Shown here piece after piece: positions 10,901 through 23,046 of a stretch of DNA of 64,000 nucleotides (positions within the stretch are counted from its first letter, which is position 1; the number at the start of each line of letters is the position of its first letter). Both the position numbers and the translations under genes were made by a program. Below the pieces are notes generated by a model. The model worked only from the letters and a program-made list of their open reading frames with translations, had not been told where the DNA came from and ran no database searches. Source of the stretch: Acheta domesticus (Eukaryota; Arthropoda; Insecta; Orthoptera; Gryllidae); assembly GCA_031308135.1 (NCBI GenBank), contig JAHLJT010000631.1, forward strand, positions 262,030,925 through 262,094,924, read 5' to 3'.

Positions 10901-13900
10901 CTACTAAGGTCACTGGTCCCGTAAACAGGGAAGTTCCTTTCAGGTTGATTGATTAATGATTCCGGCGCATCAGTTACTAAGGTCACTGGTCCCGTAACAG
11001 GGGAAGTTCCTTTCAGGTTGATTAATGATTCCGGGCGCATCAGCCACTAAGGTCACTGGTCCCGTACACAGGGGAAGTTACTTTCAGGTTGATTAATGAT
11101 TCCGGGCGCATCAGCCACTAAGGTCACTGGTCCCGTACACAGGGGAAGTTACTTTCAGGTTGATTAATGATTCCGGGCGCATCAGCCACTAAGGTCACTG
11201 GTCCCGTACACAGGGGAAGTTCCTTTCAGGTTGATTGATTAATGATTCCGGCGCATCAGCCACTAAGGTCACTGGTCCCGTAAACAGGGGAAGTTCCTTT
11301 CAGGTTGATTGACTAATGATTCCGGGCGCATCAGCCACTAAGGTCACTGGTCCCGTAAACAGGGGAAGTTCCTTTCAGGTTGATTGATTAATGATTCCGG
11401 GCGCATCAGCCACTAAGGTCACTGGTCCCGTAAACAGGAGAAGTTCCTTTCAGGTTGATTGACTAATGATTCCGGGAGCATCAGCCACTAAGGTCACTGG
11501 TCCCGTAAACAGGGGAAGTTCCTTTCAGGTTGATTGACTAATGATTCCGGGCGCATCAGCCACTAAGGTCACTGGTCCCGTAAACAGGGGAAGTTCCTTT
11601 CAGGTTGATTGACTAATGATTCCGGGCGCATCAGCTACTAAGGTCACTGGTCCCGTAAACAGGGGAAGTTCCTTTCAGGTTGATTGATTAATGATTCCGG
11701 GCGCATCAGCTACTAAGGTCACTGGTCCCGTAAACAGGGGAAGTTCCTTTCAGGTTGATTGATTAATGATTCCGGGCTCATCAGTTACTAAGGTCACTGG
11801 TCCCGTAAACAGGGGAAGTTCCTTTCAGGTTGATTAATGATTCCAGGCGCATCAGCCACTAAGGTCACTGGTCCCGTACACAGGGGAAGTTCCTTTCAGG
11901 TTGATTGATTAATGATTCCGGGCGCATGAACCACTAAGGTCACTGGTCCCGTAAACAGGGGAAGTTACTTTCAGGTTGATTGACTAATGATTCCGGGCGC
12001 ATCAGCCACTAAGGTCACTGGTCCCGTAAACAGGGGAAGTTCCTTTCAGGTTGATTGACTAATGATTCCGGGCGCATCAGCCACTAAGGTCACTGGTCCC
12101 GTAAACAGGGGAAGTTCCTTTCAGGTTGATTGACTAATGATTCCGGGCGCATCAGCTACTAAGGTCACTGGTCCCGTAAACAGGGAAGTTCCTTTCAGGT
12201 TGATTAATGATTCCGGGCGCATCAGCCACTAATGTCACTGGTCCCGTAAACAGGGGAAGTTCCTTTCAGGTTGATTGACTAATGATTCCGGGCGCATCAG
12301 CTACTAAGGTTACTGCTCCCGTAAACAGGGGAATTTCCTTTCAGGTTGATTGACTAATGATTCCGGGCGCATCAGCCACTAAGGTCACTGGTCCCGTACA
12401 CAGGGGAAGTTACTTTCAGGTTGATTAATGATTCCGGGCGCATCAGCCACTAAGGTCACTGGTCCCGTAAACAGGGGAAGTTCCTTTCAGGTTGATTGAC
12501 TATGATTCCGGGCGCATCAGCCACTAAGGTCACTGGTCCCGTAAACAGGGGAAGTTCCTTTCAGGTTGATTGATTAATGATTCCGGGCGCATCAGCCACT
12601 AAGGTCACTGGTCCCGTAAACAGGAGAAGTTCCTTTCAGGTTGATTGACTAATGATTCCGGGCGCATCAGCCACTAAGGTCACTGGTCCCGTAAACAGGG
12701 GAAGTTCCTTTCAGGTTGATTGACTAATGATTCCGGGCGCATCAGCCACTAAGGTCACTGGTCCCGTAAACAGGGGAAGTTCCTTTCAGGTTGATTGACT
12801 AATGATTCCGGGCGCATCAGCTACTAAGGTCACTGGTCCCGTAAACAGGGAAGTTCCTTTCAGGTTGATTAATGATTCCGGGCGCATCAGCCACTAAGGT
12901 CACTGGTCCCGTAAACAGGGGAAGTTCCTTTCAGGTTGATTGACTAATGATTCCGGGCGCATCAGCTACTAAGGTCACTGGTCCCGTAAACAGGGAAGTT
13001 CCTTTCAGGTTGATTAATGATTCCGGGCGCATCAGCCACTAAGGTCACTGGTCCCGTAAACAGGGGAAGTTCCTTTCAGGTTGATTGACTAATGATTCCG
13101 GGCGCATCAGCTACTAAGGTCACTGGTCCCGTAAACAGGGGAAGTTCCTTTCAGGTTGATTGACTAATGATTCCGGGCGCATCAGCTACTAAGGTCACTG
13201 GTCCCGTAAACAGGGAAGTTCCTTTCAGGTTGATTAATGATTCCGGGCGCATCAGCCACTAAGGTCACTGGTCCCGTAAACAGGGGAAGTTCCTTTCAGG
13301 TTGATTGACTAATGATTCCGGGCGCATCAGCCACTAAGGTCACTGGTCCCGTAAACAGGGGAAGTTCCTTTCAGGTTGATTGACTAATGATTCCGGGCGC
13401 ATCAGCTACTAAGGTCACTGGTCCCGTAAACAGGGGAAGTTCCTTTCAGGTTGATTGACTAATGATTCCGGGCGTATCAGCCACTAATGTCACTGGTCCC
13501 GTAAACAGGGGAAGTTCCTTTCAGGTTGATTGACTAATGATTCCGGGCGCATCAGCTACTAAGGTCACTGCTCCCGTAAACAGGGGAAGTTCCTTTCAGG
13601 TTGATTGACTAATGATTCCGGGCGCATCAGCCACTAAGGTCACTGGTCCCGTAAACAGGGGAAGTTCCTTTCAGGTTGATTGACTAATGATTCCGGGCGC
13701 ATCAGCTACTAAGGTCACTGGTCCCGTAACAGGGAAGTTCCTTTCAGGTTGATTAATGATTCCGGGCGCATCAGCCACTAAGGTCACTGGTCCCGTAAAC
13801 AGGGGAAGTTCCTTTCAGGTTGATTGACTAATGATTCCGGGCGCATCAGCTACTAAGGTCACTGGTCCCGTAAACAGGGGAAGTTCCTTTCAGGTTGATT

Positions 13901-15833
13901 GACTAATGATTCCGGGCGCATCAGCTACTAAGGTCACTGGTCCCGTAAACAGGGAAGTTCCTTTCAGGTTGATTAATGATTCCGGGCGCATCAGCCACTA
14001 AGGTCACTGGTCCCGTAAACAGGGGAAGTTCCTTTCAGGTTGATTGACTAATGATTCCGGGCGCATCAGCCACTAAGGTCACTGGTCCCGTAAACAGGGG
14101 AAGTTCCTTTCAGGTTGATGGACTAATGATTCCGGGCGCATCAGCTACTAAGGTCACTGGTCCCGTAAACAGGGAAGTTCCTTTCAGGTTGATTGACTAA
14201 TGATTCCGGGCGTATCAGCCACTAATGTCACTGGTCCCGTAAACAGGGGAAGTTCCTTTCAGGTTGATTGACTAATGATTCCGGGCGCATCAGCTACTAA
14301 GGTCACTGCTCCCGTAAACAGGGGAAGTTCCTTTCAGGTTGATTGACTAATGATTCCGGGCGCATCAGCCACTAAGGTCACTGGTCCCGTAAACAGGGGA
14401 AGTTCCTTTCAGGTTGATTGACTAATGATTCCGGGCGCATCAGCCACTAAGGTCACTGGTCCCGTAAACAGGGGAAGTTCCTTTCAGGTTGATTGACTAA
14501 TGATTCCGGGCGCATCAGCCACTAAGGTCACTGTCCCGTAAACAGGGGAAGTTCCTTTCAGGTTGATTGACTAATGATTCCGGGCGCATCAGCTACTAAG
14601 GTCACTGGTCCCGTAAACAGGGGAAGTTCCTTTCAGTTGATTAATGATTCCGGGCGCATCAGCCACTAAGGTCACTGGTCCCGTAAACAGGGGAAGTTCC
14701 TTTCAGGTTGATTGATTAATGATTCCGGGCGCATCAGTTACTAAGGTCACTGGTCCCGTAAACAGGGGAAGTTCCTTTCAGGTTGATTAATGATTCCGGG
14801 CGCATCACCCAGTAAGGTCACTGGTCCCGTAAACAGGGGAAGTTCCTTTCAGGTTGATTGACTAATGATTCCGGGCGCATCAGCCACTAAGGTCACTGGT
14901 CCCGTAAACAGGGGAAGTTCCTTTCAGGTTGATTGATTAATGATTCCGGGCGCATCAGCTACTAAGGTCACTGGTCCCGTACACAGGAGAAGTTCCTTTC
15001 AGGTTGATTGATTATGATTCCGGGCGCATCAGTTACTAAGGTCACTGGTCCCGTAAACAGGGGAAGTTCCTTTCAGGTTGATTGACTAATGATTCCGGGC
15101 GCATCAGCTACTAAGGTCACTGGTCCCGTAAACAGGGAAGTTCCTTTCAGGTTGATTAATGATTCCGGGCGCATCAGCCACTAAGGTCACTGGTCCCGTA
15201 AACAGGGGAAAGTTCCTTTCAGGTTGATTAATGATTCCGGGCGCATCAGCTACTAAGGTCACTGGTCCCGTAAACAGGGGAAGTTCCTTTCAGGTTGATT
15301 GATTATTGATTCCGGGCGCATCAGTTACTAAGGTCACTGGTCCCGTAAACAGGGGAAGTTCCTTTCCGATTGATTAATGATTCCGGGCGCATCACCCAGT
15401 AAGGTCACTGGTCCCGTAAACAGGGGAAGTTCCTTTCAGGTTGATTGATTAATGATTCCGGGCGCATCAGCTACTAAGGTCACTGGTCCCGTAAACAGGG
15501 GAAGTTCCTTTCAGGTTGATTGACTAATGATTGCGGGCGAATCAGCTACTAAGGTCACTGGTCCCGTAAACAGGGGAAGTTCCTTTCAGGTTGATTGATT
15601 AATGATTCCGGGCGCATCAGCTACTAAGGTCACTGGTCTCGTAAACAGGGGAAGTTCCTTTCAGGTTGATTGATTAATGATTCCGTGCGCATCAGTTACT
15701 AAGGTCACTGGTCCCGTAAACAGGGGAAGTTCCTTTCAGGTTGATTGATTAATGATTCCGGGCGCATCAGTTACTAAGGTCACTGGTCCCGTAAACAGGG
15801 GAAGTTCCTTTCAGGTTGATTGACTAATGATTC
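7977..15833. repeat. Satellite array, 71-75-bp units, about 105 copies
   Basis: A head-to-tail array of 7.86 kb. The commonest unit is 75 bp: GGTTGATTGACTAATGATTC, then CGGGCGCATCAGCCACTAAG, then GTCACTGGTCCCGTAAACAG, then GGGAAGTTCCTTTCA. A 71-bp form lacks GACT after GGTTGATT, and another form lacks one G in CAGGGGAAG. Diagnostic variants (CAGCTACT/CAGCCACT/CAGTTACT, AAAGTCACAGG, GCATGAACC) recur at fixed distances, so blocks of many units were duplicated together. The part from GGTTGATT to CCCGTA matches the tail of SINE-1, and the remaining about 25 bp do not. Every frame has stops, so it is non-coding. The right end stops abruptly at TGATTC followed by GAATAAGAATG. Confidence 0.97.
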
Positions 15834-15855
15834 TGAATAAGAATGAATAAGCATT

Positions 15856-15915
15856 CTTTTAAGAATACTACATATTTTATTTCTTTTGAAATAAAATATG
15901 TAGTATTCTTAAAAG
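15856..15915. mobile_element. Perfect 28-bp hairpin at the satellite edge
   Basis: Positions 15856-15883 are the exact reverse complement of 15888-15915, with a TTTT loop between them. The arms begin CTTTTAAGAATACTACATAT. It starts 22 bp after the last satellite unit. It could be a very short palindromic MITE or a hairpin formed at a rearrangement junction. No duplicated target site is visible. Confidence 0.7.
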
Positions 15916-16586
15916 ACATATATGTCGTGTAATTGTAGGTTGGTCATCGTTGAAAATTGTCACTTCATGCCCCTTTCAAAATTTTTCTCATTAGCACTTC
16001 TTGCTTGCCATGCAACATGGTGGCCAGCGCCTGGCCTGGCGTTTCAAAACGAAGTGCACGTTTTGTGGTCACGGTGTTCATGACGTATCTGGGGCTGTTC
16101 AGAACGAGTAAGAATCGGTGCGCCGCGCCGGAGCTGTTTTTGCATCGTGTTTTTGCACAGTGTGAAGCATCTTATCGTGTACGCTATTCCCACTATTGAC
16201 TGTCTAGGCATGCTCCTATACCAACGCTTCTCTAATGTAAAAGTTGAAAAAGCTACTCAACGAGAATTAGCAAGTGAAATCACGTCACTTGTGCCCTACA
16301 TTATACTAGTCACGTGATCACGTCACATGGAATTTGTTCCCATATGAGGTGGCAGTGTGTGTGTTGCTAGCTGTATATTCTCATAAGTAGGGAACGTATT
16401 TCTATGATTTTGCATATTTTTGTCCATCTTGACATTTGGTGCATCTTGGACATTATAACAGTATTTCTGTTTAAATAATAAAAAAAATATTAAAATATGT
16501 CGTATTGACTGTCCGTGCCCTCCTTCACTTTGCCATCTAAATTCCTTGAAGGCGGAGCGAAATGCCTATCGAAACAAACAATTTTG
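15916..16586. other. Unassigned sequence
   Basis: No recognisable gene. An 80-codon + frame at 15957-16199 has no family motif and looks like chance. Confidence 0.35.
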
Positions 16587-16850
16587 AGATGTCGGTTGAT
16601 TGATTAATTGTTTCCTGTTTTCGGGCGCGTCATCTGCTATTGTCATTAGCCACGTAAGTGCAGAGCATATTTTTGATATGGGGAGATGGCAGTGTTCTTC
16701 CCCTCCTGGATGGTGGGATCTGGTACCGCCGTTCACGATGGGGTTATTCCACAACCAGGCATCTCTTTGGCGTGGCGCAGCCCCAGCCGACACAATATTT
16801 GAGTTTCTGACTCATCTCCAGGAATGTGTGGTAGTGTCGTGAATGTAAAA
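16587..16850 (-). mobile_element. SINE-1 fragment (tail half)
   Basis: It begins with the tail signature GGTTGATTGATTAATTG, then CGGGCGCGTCATCTGC, CACGTAAGTGCAGAGCAT, TGGGATCTGGTACCGCC, CAACCAGGCATCTC and GGCGCAGCCCCAGCC, all in SINE-1 order. It stops where the copies at 23 and 61 kb continue toward the tRNA-like head. This is a 5'-truncated, diverged minus-strand copy. Open frames across it are artefacts. Confidence 0.8.
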
Positions 16851-18230
16851 GTGTGTTCAACATTTATTCTGAGCTATGTACTACATATTGTGGTTCCTTG
16901 TTCAGACATGCGTCCTATAGTCTTTTGCGGCCACTTGGAAGGTATTATGTTGAGTACCGATCAGAAGGAGCAAAGAACGTCCAATTTTGTGCGGGAGACG
17001 AACACACATAGATGTCACTGAATGTAAGCCAACACGAACAACCAGGATTCGACTCTTTGAAATGTAACAGCAACAGATTTCATTCCGGTAAGCTCTCAAA
17101 ACTGAGGATGGGCTGCGCGCTTATCTGTAAAAGGAACGTAGCCAGCTCACTTACGACGAATCCGCTGGTATTAAGAATGGCACACGCCTCATTTTCCTTC
17201 AACTCTCTAAATTGTCGAAAATTGAGAAAAATAAAAATGATGCCAAAAACTTAGTTTGTGCTACGTTAACGCCACAAATTTCATTTGCAATTGAAACCGA
17301 GTTACCCAGAAATAGATTAGAAAACCAAGTTTTTTGTGTATTTTTTATAGTATTTGCCTTGGATTTATTGTCACTGTTTTTGTTTTGATTGTACTTTAAT
17401 TTTGCAGAGAGAAAATTCATTGTATGTTTCCATTACGATGTGTACTACCCAGTGTATTCTGCAGAATATGTTTGATTATACCTGCGAAACTCATGCCAAT
17501 TGTTCTCTTTTATGTTATTTCCTCCGGCAGCTGCAAATAACTCCACTTCTTTCTAGGTAAAACAACTAATAAGTTATTTAAATCAAACGTTGTAGCTGAG
17601 TAAAAAGTCTAAACGTTTATTTTTCTACACTATTTTTATTGTTCATAGTGATTTGTCGGGATGTTCGGGAACCGAAATCCGAGTCCCTGTTCTGTTCCAA
17701 AAACATCTCCATCCGCTCCACCGAAAACGAACCGACCGAACTTCACCGAAAACGACGACCCCGCTCCGCGTTGTCCGACAATGTGTCAACAATGCTGCCT
17801 GGATGCATTGCGGGTAGTTGCATTTCCAGTTCTAAAACTTGGAAGCTTTACTATTTCAAACTCAATCCGAATTTGGTTACAATTCACATGTTTCTTCTCG
17901 ACTGCTGAAAAGCGTTATTCTTCTCGACTGCTGAAAATATGTTCCCAGTCGCTGCAGTGGTTCATACATGTGTGTAAAAAACAAACACATACATCCATTT
18001 TTATATTAAAATTGTAAACGCTCATAGATCATTGCTGCATTCGATTACTCCAATTCCGTTCACGTGAGTTAGAGGTAGCGAATATTTTAGGTGCGTCCAA
18101 TGCATAAACAGGCGGGCGTGATACGCTTGACCGCAACCCGGCGCTCGTTGATTTTTATCTCTTATCAGAACCGAGTTAACGGCGCGCCCGCGCACAGAGC
18201 CGCCGGCGACGCTGATACGAAGCGAGGGCA
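16851..18230. other. Unassigned sequence
   Basis: No gene recognised. A 25-bp near-repeat (TTCTTCTCGACTGCTGAAAA, twice, near 17892 and 17917) is the only structure noted. A 118-codon frame over 17661-18017 has no motif I know. Confidence 0.35.
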
Positions 18231-18235
18231 TTCGC

Positions 18236-18810
18236 AATCCCCCTCTTCCCCCCCCCACCCGCCACCCATCCCTCTCTGCCCCGCTGCCCAGGCGCGCTCT
18301 GCTCCGCCCCGCTCCGCCCCGCACCATCTGCTCCGGTCCACTCCGCCCCGCCCCGCACCGCTCCACCCCTCCCTGTCCCTCCCCGCCCCACTCCTCCCCA
18401 CCTCGCTTCTTCCCGCCCGCCCCACTTCTCCCCGCCCCGCTCCCCCTCGCCCCATTCCGCCCCTCAAGGCACTGGCGTGAACCGCCCCGCTCCGCCCTTC
18501 CACGCCCCGCCCCGCCCCGCCCCGCCCCTCACCGCCTCTCACCCACTCTCACCACCCCGCCTCGCTCCACCCTTTACCCCGGTTCGCCCCCCTCATACCG
18601 GCCACGCCCCGCTCCAACCCTCGTTTCCCCCCATCCAGCTCCGCCCCGCCCCGCACGGGCCACTCCTCCCTGCCCTGCCCCGCTCCGCCCCAGCCCGTTC
18701 CGCCTCCCCCTTACTGCACTTCCCTTCACCGCGCCGCACCTCCCATATCCGCTCCTCATCGCCCTTCACCACTCCTCGCCCCACCTCACCGCCGCTCACC
18801 GCCATCACCG
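18236..18810. repeat. C-rich low-complexity block (CCCCGCTCCGCC-type)
   Basis: Nearly 600 bp on the + strand is a degenerate run of CCCCGC, CTCCGCC and CCCCACC words with almost no G outside CG pairs, so strand asymmetry is extreme. Long open frames on both strands (P/R-rich on +, G/R-rich on -) follow from composition and are not evidence of genes. The GGCGG/GGGCGG words resemble Sp1-type GC boxes. The C strand could form i-motifs and the G strand G-quadruplexes. Confidence 0.75.
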
Positions 18811-18849
18811 CCCTCCAGTGCTCGCTCACAGCGCACCTCGCGCGACGCG

Positions 18850-19685
18850 CTCTCGGATTAATAAAACAAACAGTCGGACGTCCTCATAAGCTCGCACGAG
18901 GACAATTCTAAATGAAGTCGTCGTACATTAGGTGACTGCCTCTGCTTTGTGAGAGAACGAATAGCAGTAATATTCAAACAATTAGACTTCATGTGAATAT
19001 GAACGAATGTTATCCACACCGTATAATAATATGAACCCTAAGTCTTCCTATTGTTCTCATCATCATTTATTCTCCTTTTTGGAATTCTCTTTCAAGCATC
19101 TCTCTCAATTCAATGGATCGTCGTCATTGTATTTGCAGTAAATTTTACATAGAGCTTAAAATAATACCAGAAAAACGGAATTATGCTGTTTAATAGAAAC
19201 ATACATTAATGGTAATTAAAATGTCTAAAATATCACGTACTTTGAGAAAAATCGTAATAGAAATGGCAATGCAAAATAATAGCGCACTGATTTGAAAAAA
19301 AAGCAATTCTTAGATAGATTACAGATAAGAAGACACTATTTTTTATTAAAACTTGTCAACCATCAACATCTTAAAATAAAATGTATCATATGCAACGGAA
19401 AAGGGAAACGTGTATTAAGATAAACTAATAACTGTGTCAGCATGATACATATTGTATGTTATGTCAACGTTAAAAAATAATAATTTTAAGGAAAATTAGT
19501 TTTTGTGTACTACTTTCCTTCAGGTCATGAAACACTAAAGAAAAGACATAAGCCAATAACGTCAACCCCCCAAAAATTAAACAAGATAGAGCGTGCATAA
19601 ACCAAAATAAAACGAGAAGACAACAGATCTTTCTAACATCTCGTGGGATTGTTCCGGGTAGAGTTACAGGGTTACACTCCCAAGG
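18850..19685. other. Unassigned A+T-rich sequence
   Basis: No gene or repeat recognised. Confidence 0.4.
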
Positions 19686-19905
19686 CACTTGGCGGCTGCA
19701 CTCAGGTGTGTGCGGGAAGGACGCTGGCCGGGCCGGGCCTTTCTGTGTGGGTGGGCCGCCTGGTTTATCTCTAACGAAAAACAAACATCTGCAGCCTCGC
19801 ACATCTCCTGGGAGAAGGAACGCGCGCCCGGCCGCCCGCCGGCCAGGGCGCGGGGAAGCAGCCGCGCACACTTCGGAGAGGAGGGGGGAGGGGAGGGTCA
19901 TGTGA
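19686..19905. other. GC-rich island
   Basis: A 200-bp GC-rich patch with CpGs in A+T-rich surroundings, followed by GCTGATTGGCCGCG (an inverted CCAAT-like element). A 143-codon minus frame (19470-19901) runs through it with Leu/Phe-rich stretches at its C-terminal end, but it has no domain I recognise. It may be a promoter-type CpG island; this is weak. Confidence 0.3.
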
Positions 19906-20389
19906 CCGCGGATTTAGTATGCTGATTGGCCGCGCATTTGCTTTTCATATCGTTCTCCAATGCTAAGTTTCCTGAATTTTGTAAAATCCCAAGCCCTTTT
20001 AGCGACATGAATAATTCATTTTCATTACGTTATAAATAGAAATCGAAACTGGTGTTAACAAACACAGAAAAGGATCATTAACTCCAATAAATCTGTTTAT
20101 TAACCACAAACCAAACATGTGCTATAAGAGAAATGTAAACTAAGCCTCTGCATTAAAAATGACATTTTACATAGAATTTTGTTAGTGATGATGAAAAAAA
20201 TAATTTAACTTGATTGTTAGTGATGAATGTAAAAAGATTAATTTGACAGAAAATATTTTCACTATCAGATATAATCACTGAAAACATTATTATAATTATT
20301 ATTATTATTATTTTCCACTACATCACGACTAAAGATGTTATGAATCGGCTGAATATAAAATCTACTCCAGGTTGCAACCAGCTACCTAA
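19906..20389. other. Unassigned A+T-rich sequence with a short (ATT)n run
   Basis: Only a short ATT/TTA run near 20289-20313 stands out. Confidence 0.4.
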
Positions 20390-20904
20390 GGAGCAGACCT
20401 GGTGACCGTCAGTGCCTCCGTGAGCCATTCCGGGAGTTCCTTTGGGTCTTCTAAAATTTATTAACAGCCTTTGCTGGATGAAAATGTATTGCTGTTAATT
20501 TCTTAATCCAATAAATCTGGATCTTATCAATCCCGTGGGACATCCAGTTTCCCATGTTCTTAATTGCTTGGAAGAGGTCCTCTTTCGAGAATTGGTGAAC
20601 ATCTTCCACTGTTTCCACAAGTTCATTTGCAGCATCAACTTCAGATTGAATCCAAGATGCGTCTTTTTGTAGGATCTGCTCTCCTCCGAGATTCCTGCCC
20701 AAAATGCTTCGACGTCATCTTTTGAAGGAGTGACAGCGTTGCCATTCGGTTTTTGAGTAAGATTGCGATAGAATCTCTTTGCGACTGTTTCAAACAACCG
20801 GTTCTGTACACGGAAATCTATTCTACGTTTGTAACGTCTAATTCTTTGAGCCCATGCTTGAATTTTCTCTTTTAGCTTCTCAACTACCATTAGCCTGCCT
20901 GTGC

Positions 20905-20905
<1 letters not shown>
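20390..20905 (-). pseudogene. Broken LINE polyprotein fragment (N-terminal to and into RT)
   Basis: On the minus strand, going from 20905 leftwards, the frame reads KLKEKIQAWAQRIRRYKRR, VQNRLFETVAKRFYRNL and SKDDVEAFWAGISEE. A frameshift near 20690 then moves to DASWIQSEVDAANELVETVE, KEDLFQAIKNMGNW and DKIQIYWIKKLTAIH, and another near 20450 gives DPKELPEWLTEALT. The order (charged 'RRY..R..QN..F' linker, FYR.L, FW..I, then A.W....DGIQ.FW.KKL) is that of the segment before and at the start of RT in a group of animal LINE polyproteins. It differs from the fragments at 0.5 and 27 kb, which are C-terminal. At least two frameshifts make it non-functional. Confidence 0.75.
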
Positions 20906-20907
<2 letters not shown>

Positions 20908-20977
<70 letters not shown>

Positions 20978-21024
20978 CATTATTATTATTATTATTATTA
21001 TTATCATTATTATTATTATTATTC
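20908..21024. repeat. (ATT)n microsatellite
   Basis: About 117 bp of nearly perfect TTA/ATT triplets with a few TCA interruptions. It directly borders the LINE fragment on its upstream (right) side. The poly-Ile/poly-Leu open frames are artefacts. Confidence 0.97.
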
Positions 21025-23046
21025 CTATTTTTGGCTCAACAGCACTTAGAATTCTATCTTAGTCTATCTCTGACACAAGCCAGAGATTTTTTAGGTTCAT
21101 TTAGGGATAGAGGGTAAGGAATCATTAAGGGCATAAGGATGGGGAGTAACAAGAGAGAAAAGGAGGGGACCCGTCAGTTCAGAGGTTTAAGTGAAATCAA
21201 CACATTGCGGAGGAATTGAGATTCATGGCCAATGAGCACCTCCACAGCAAAAACTTTATATGTTAAATAAAAAAAATACCTTATATTTTATAACACAACC
21301 GCCGAGTCAGGAGACCTAGATTTCCGTTGCTAAGTTACTCGGGCTTACATATTTTTAATTATTTTTCAAAATTCTTCGTTTGGTTCAAATATAACTCTGA
21401 AAGAATTCGAAGACTTGTGTTGTGCGTATTCATGGAGGATATGGTCGACCACACAAATCAATGAATTGAAAGAGAAAATAGTTCCTGTCGGTAGGCAACC
21501 CGCAGAAATATTTTTGATTTTTTTCTACATTAAAATTATATTTGAAATTAACTGAATAGCACATATTCAAGAGAGCACACTGAGATACTCTGACTGGATA
21601 AGATAAAAAACAGTAAAATGTTTTGAGCGCTAGGAGGATTCGATAAAAATATATACAGTCCACAGCATTCCCTCATTATTCTTCTTTCGTTCATGCAGAA
21701 CAGAAATTAACAAATAACTTGATATTAAATGCCATTATTGAAAAGGCGCTGTACTCTGCTTCTTGATATCGTATGCATTGGAAAGGTGCTACACCTACTG
21801 TTCGACAACATTTTCAGAGATACGGAATAAGAACGTCTGTATTGCGGTAAATGCATTATAGTTTCTTACTCATTTTTTAATTACAAAATTTATCTGTCTT
21901 TAATAGCCGAAATCATCTCTCATCTATGAAGCGAATTTTATGAAGCCTTCCTGTCTCACATAATTTCTTACTTGGGAAATCTTACGACCATGAATGAAGA
22001 ATCCAAACTCGATTTCCCAAAACAAATTCATACTCCTTTCATGCTGTTTTCCTTGAAAACCCATTTCTTCGTTTTACCAAACTGTAGTAATTTCTAATTC
22101 AGAATACTTCTATCTCAACATTTAATTCACGACATTCTGTAATTTTTCATGATAATGTAAAAGAGTGATGCTTTTTGAAGGGTAATGCCAATGCAAATTT
22201 AGCGAGTGAATAGGACTGTTGGAAATCGTAAATACTCTGTATGAGAATAAGAAAATAATGAATAAAAATATTAAAATCCCTTTCGTTTTTTTCACCACTC
22301 AAGAGCTTCTTTGGACTAAGAAATGTATTTTGAGCTGACTGCCGTTGTTTCATCCCACCTCTACATTCTCCGCTCTGTAAGGTTTGGAAATACAATATGT
22401 CGGTGAACTCACAGTGACAGCTTGATGTTGTAATAAAAAGCTTGATGTTGTAATAAAATAAAATTTACCTCGGCCGTAAAGTGATGAATAGGTCCCAAAG
22501 GTTCTATATTTTTGTGTCGCTGATACAAAATAAATAATTCATGGAAATGGGTCGCATTTCTGTTACAAACGTGGGTGGGACATTTTACTGACTTACAATA
22601 TTTAGCTGAATTTTTAATTAGACAAAAATCTGCTGTTAAAATTGTTCTGAAAATGGCTTTTTAATTATAAAGGTTGTATAGCCAAATCACGCTGTAGGAG
22701 GTTTCAAAAGATTGGTACGGAACAAAGACGAGGGCAATTCGAGGGGATAGAAGGACTAAAGCATAAGGTGTGAAGAGGAAACGTAAATCATGAGAACAAT
22801 CACGATTTAGTTTGAAGATGGTAACCACTAGTGAGATCCGTAAAAATAACGGACTGTAGTAGGGCTAAATTCAGTGATCTGGAAAATTATCATGATTGCA
22901 CTAGAATGGAAATAAAGTATTGATTGACCGAAGCTTATACAACGAAAAGTGGCAAAATATTCAGAAAATAGTAAGTAATGCATAATAATTCCATTTTCCG
23001 TTTTGTGCCTGTGTGTGTCGAGTGGGTCAAAGTGATGAGTGACTGA
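21025..23046. other. Unassigned A+T-rich sequence
   Basis: No gene recognised in 2 kb. A 20-bp unit (CTTGATGTTGTAATAAAA) is duplicated in tandem at 22421 and 22441. Confidence 0.4.

Noticed and set aside
7977..15833. CRISPR-like array of regularly spaced repeats
   Set aside because: There are no unique spacers. The whole unit is repeated in tandem, the flanks have no cas genes, and the context is eukaryotic.
18091..18911. Pro/Arg-rich and Gly/Arg-rich open frames on both strands
   Set aside because: They follow from the C-rich low-complexity sequence, overlap each other in several phases and have no domain.
20495..21117. Poly-Ile and poly-Leu frames
   Set aside because: They are translations of the (ATT)n microsatellite. 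Only the part left of 20905 is real, decayed LINE sequence.
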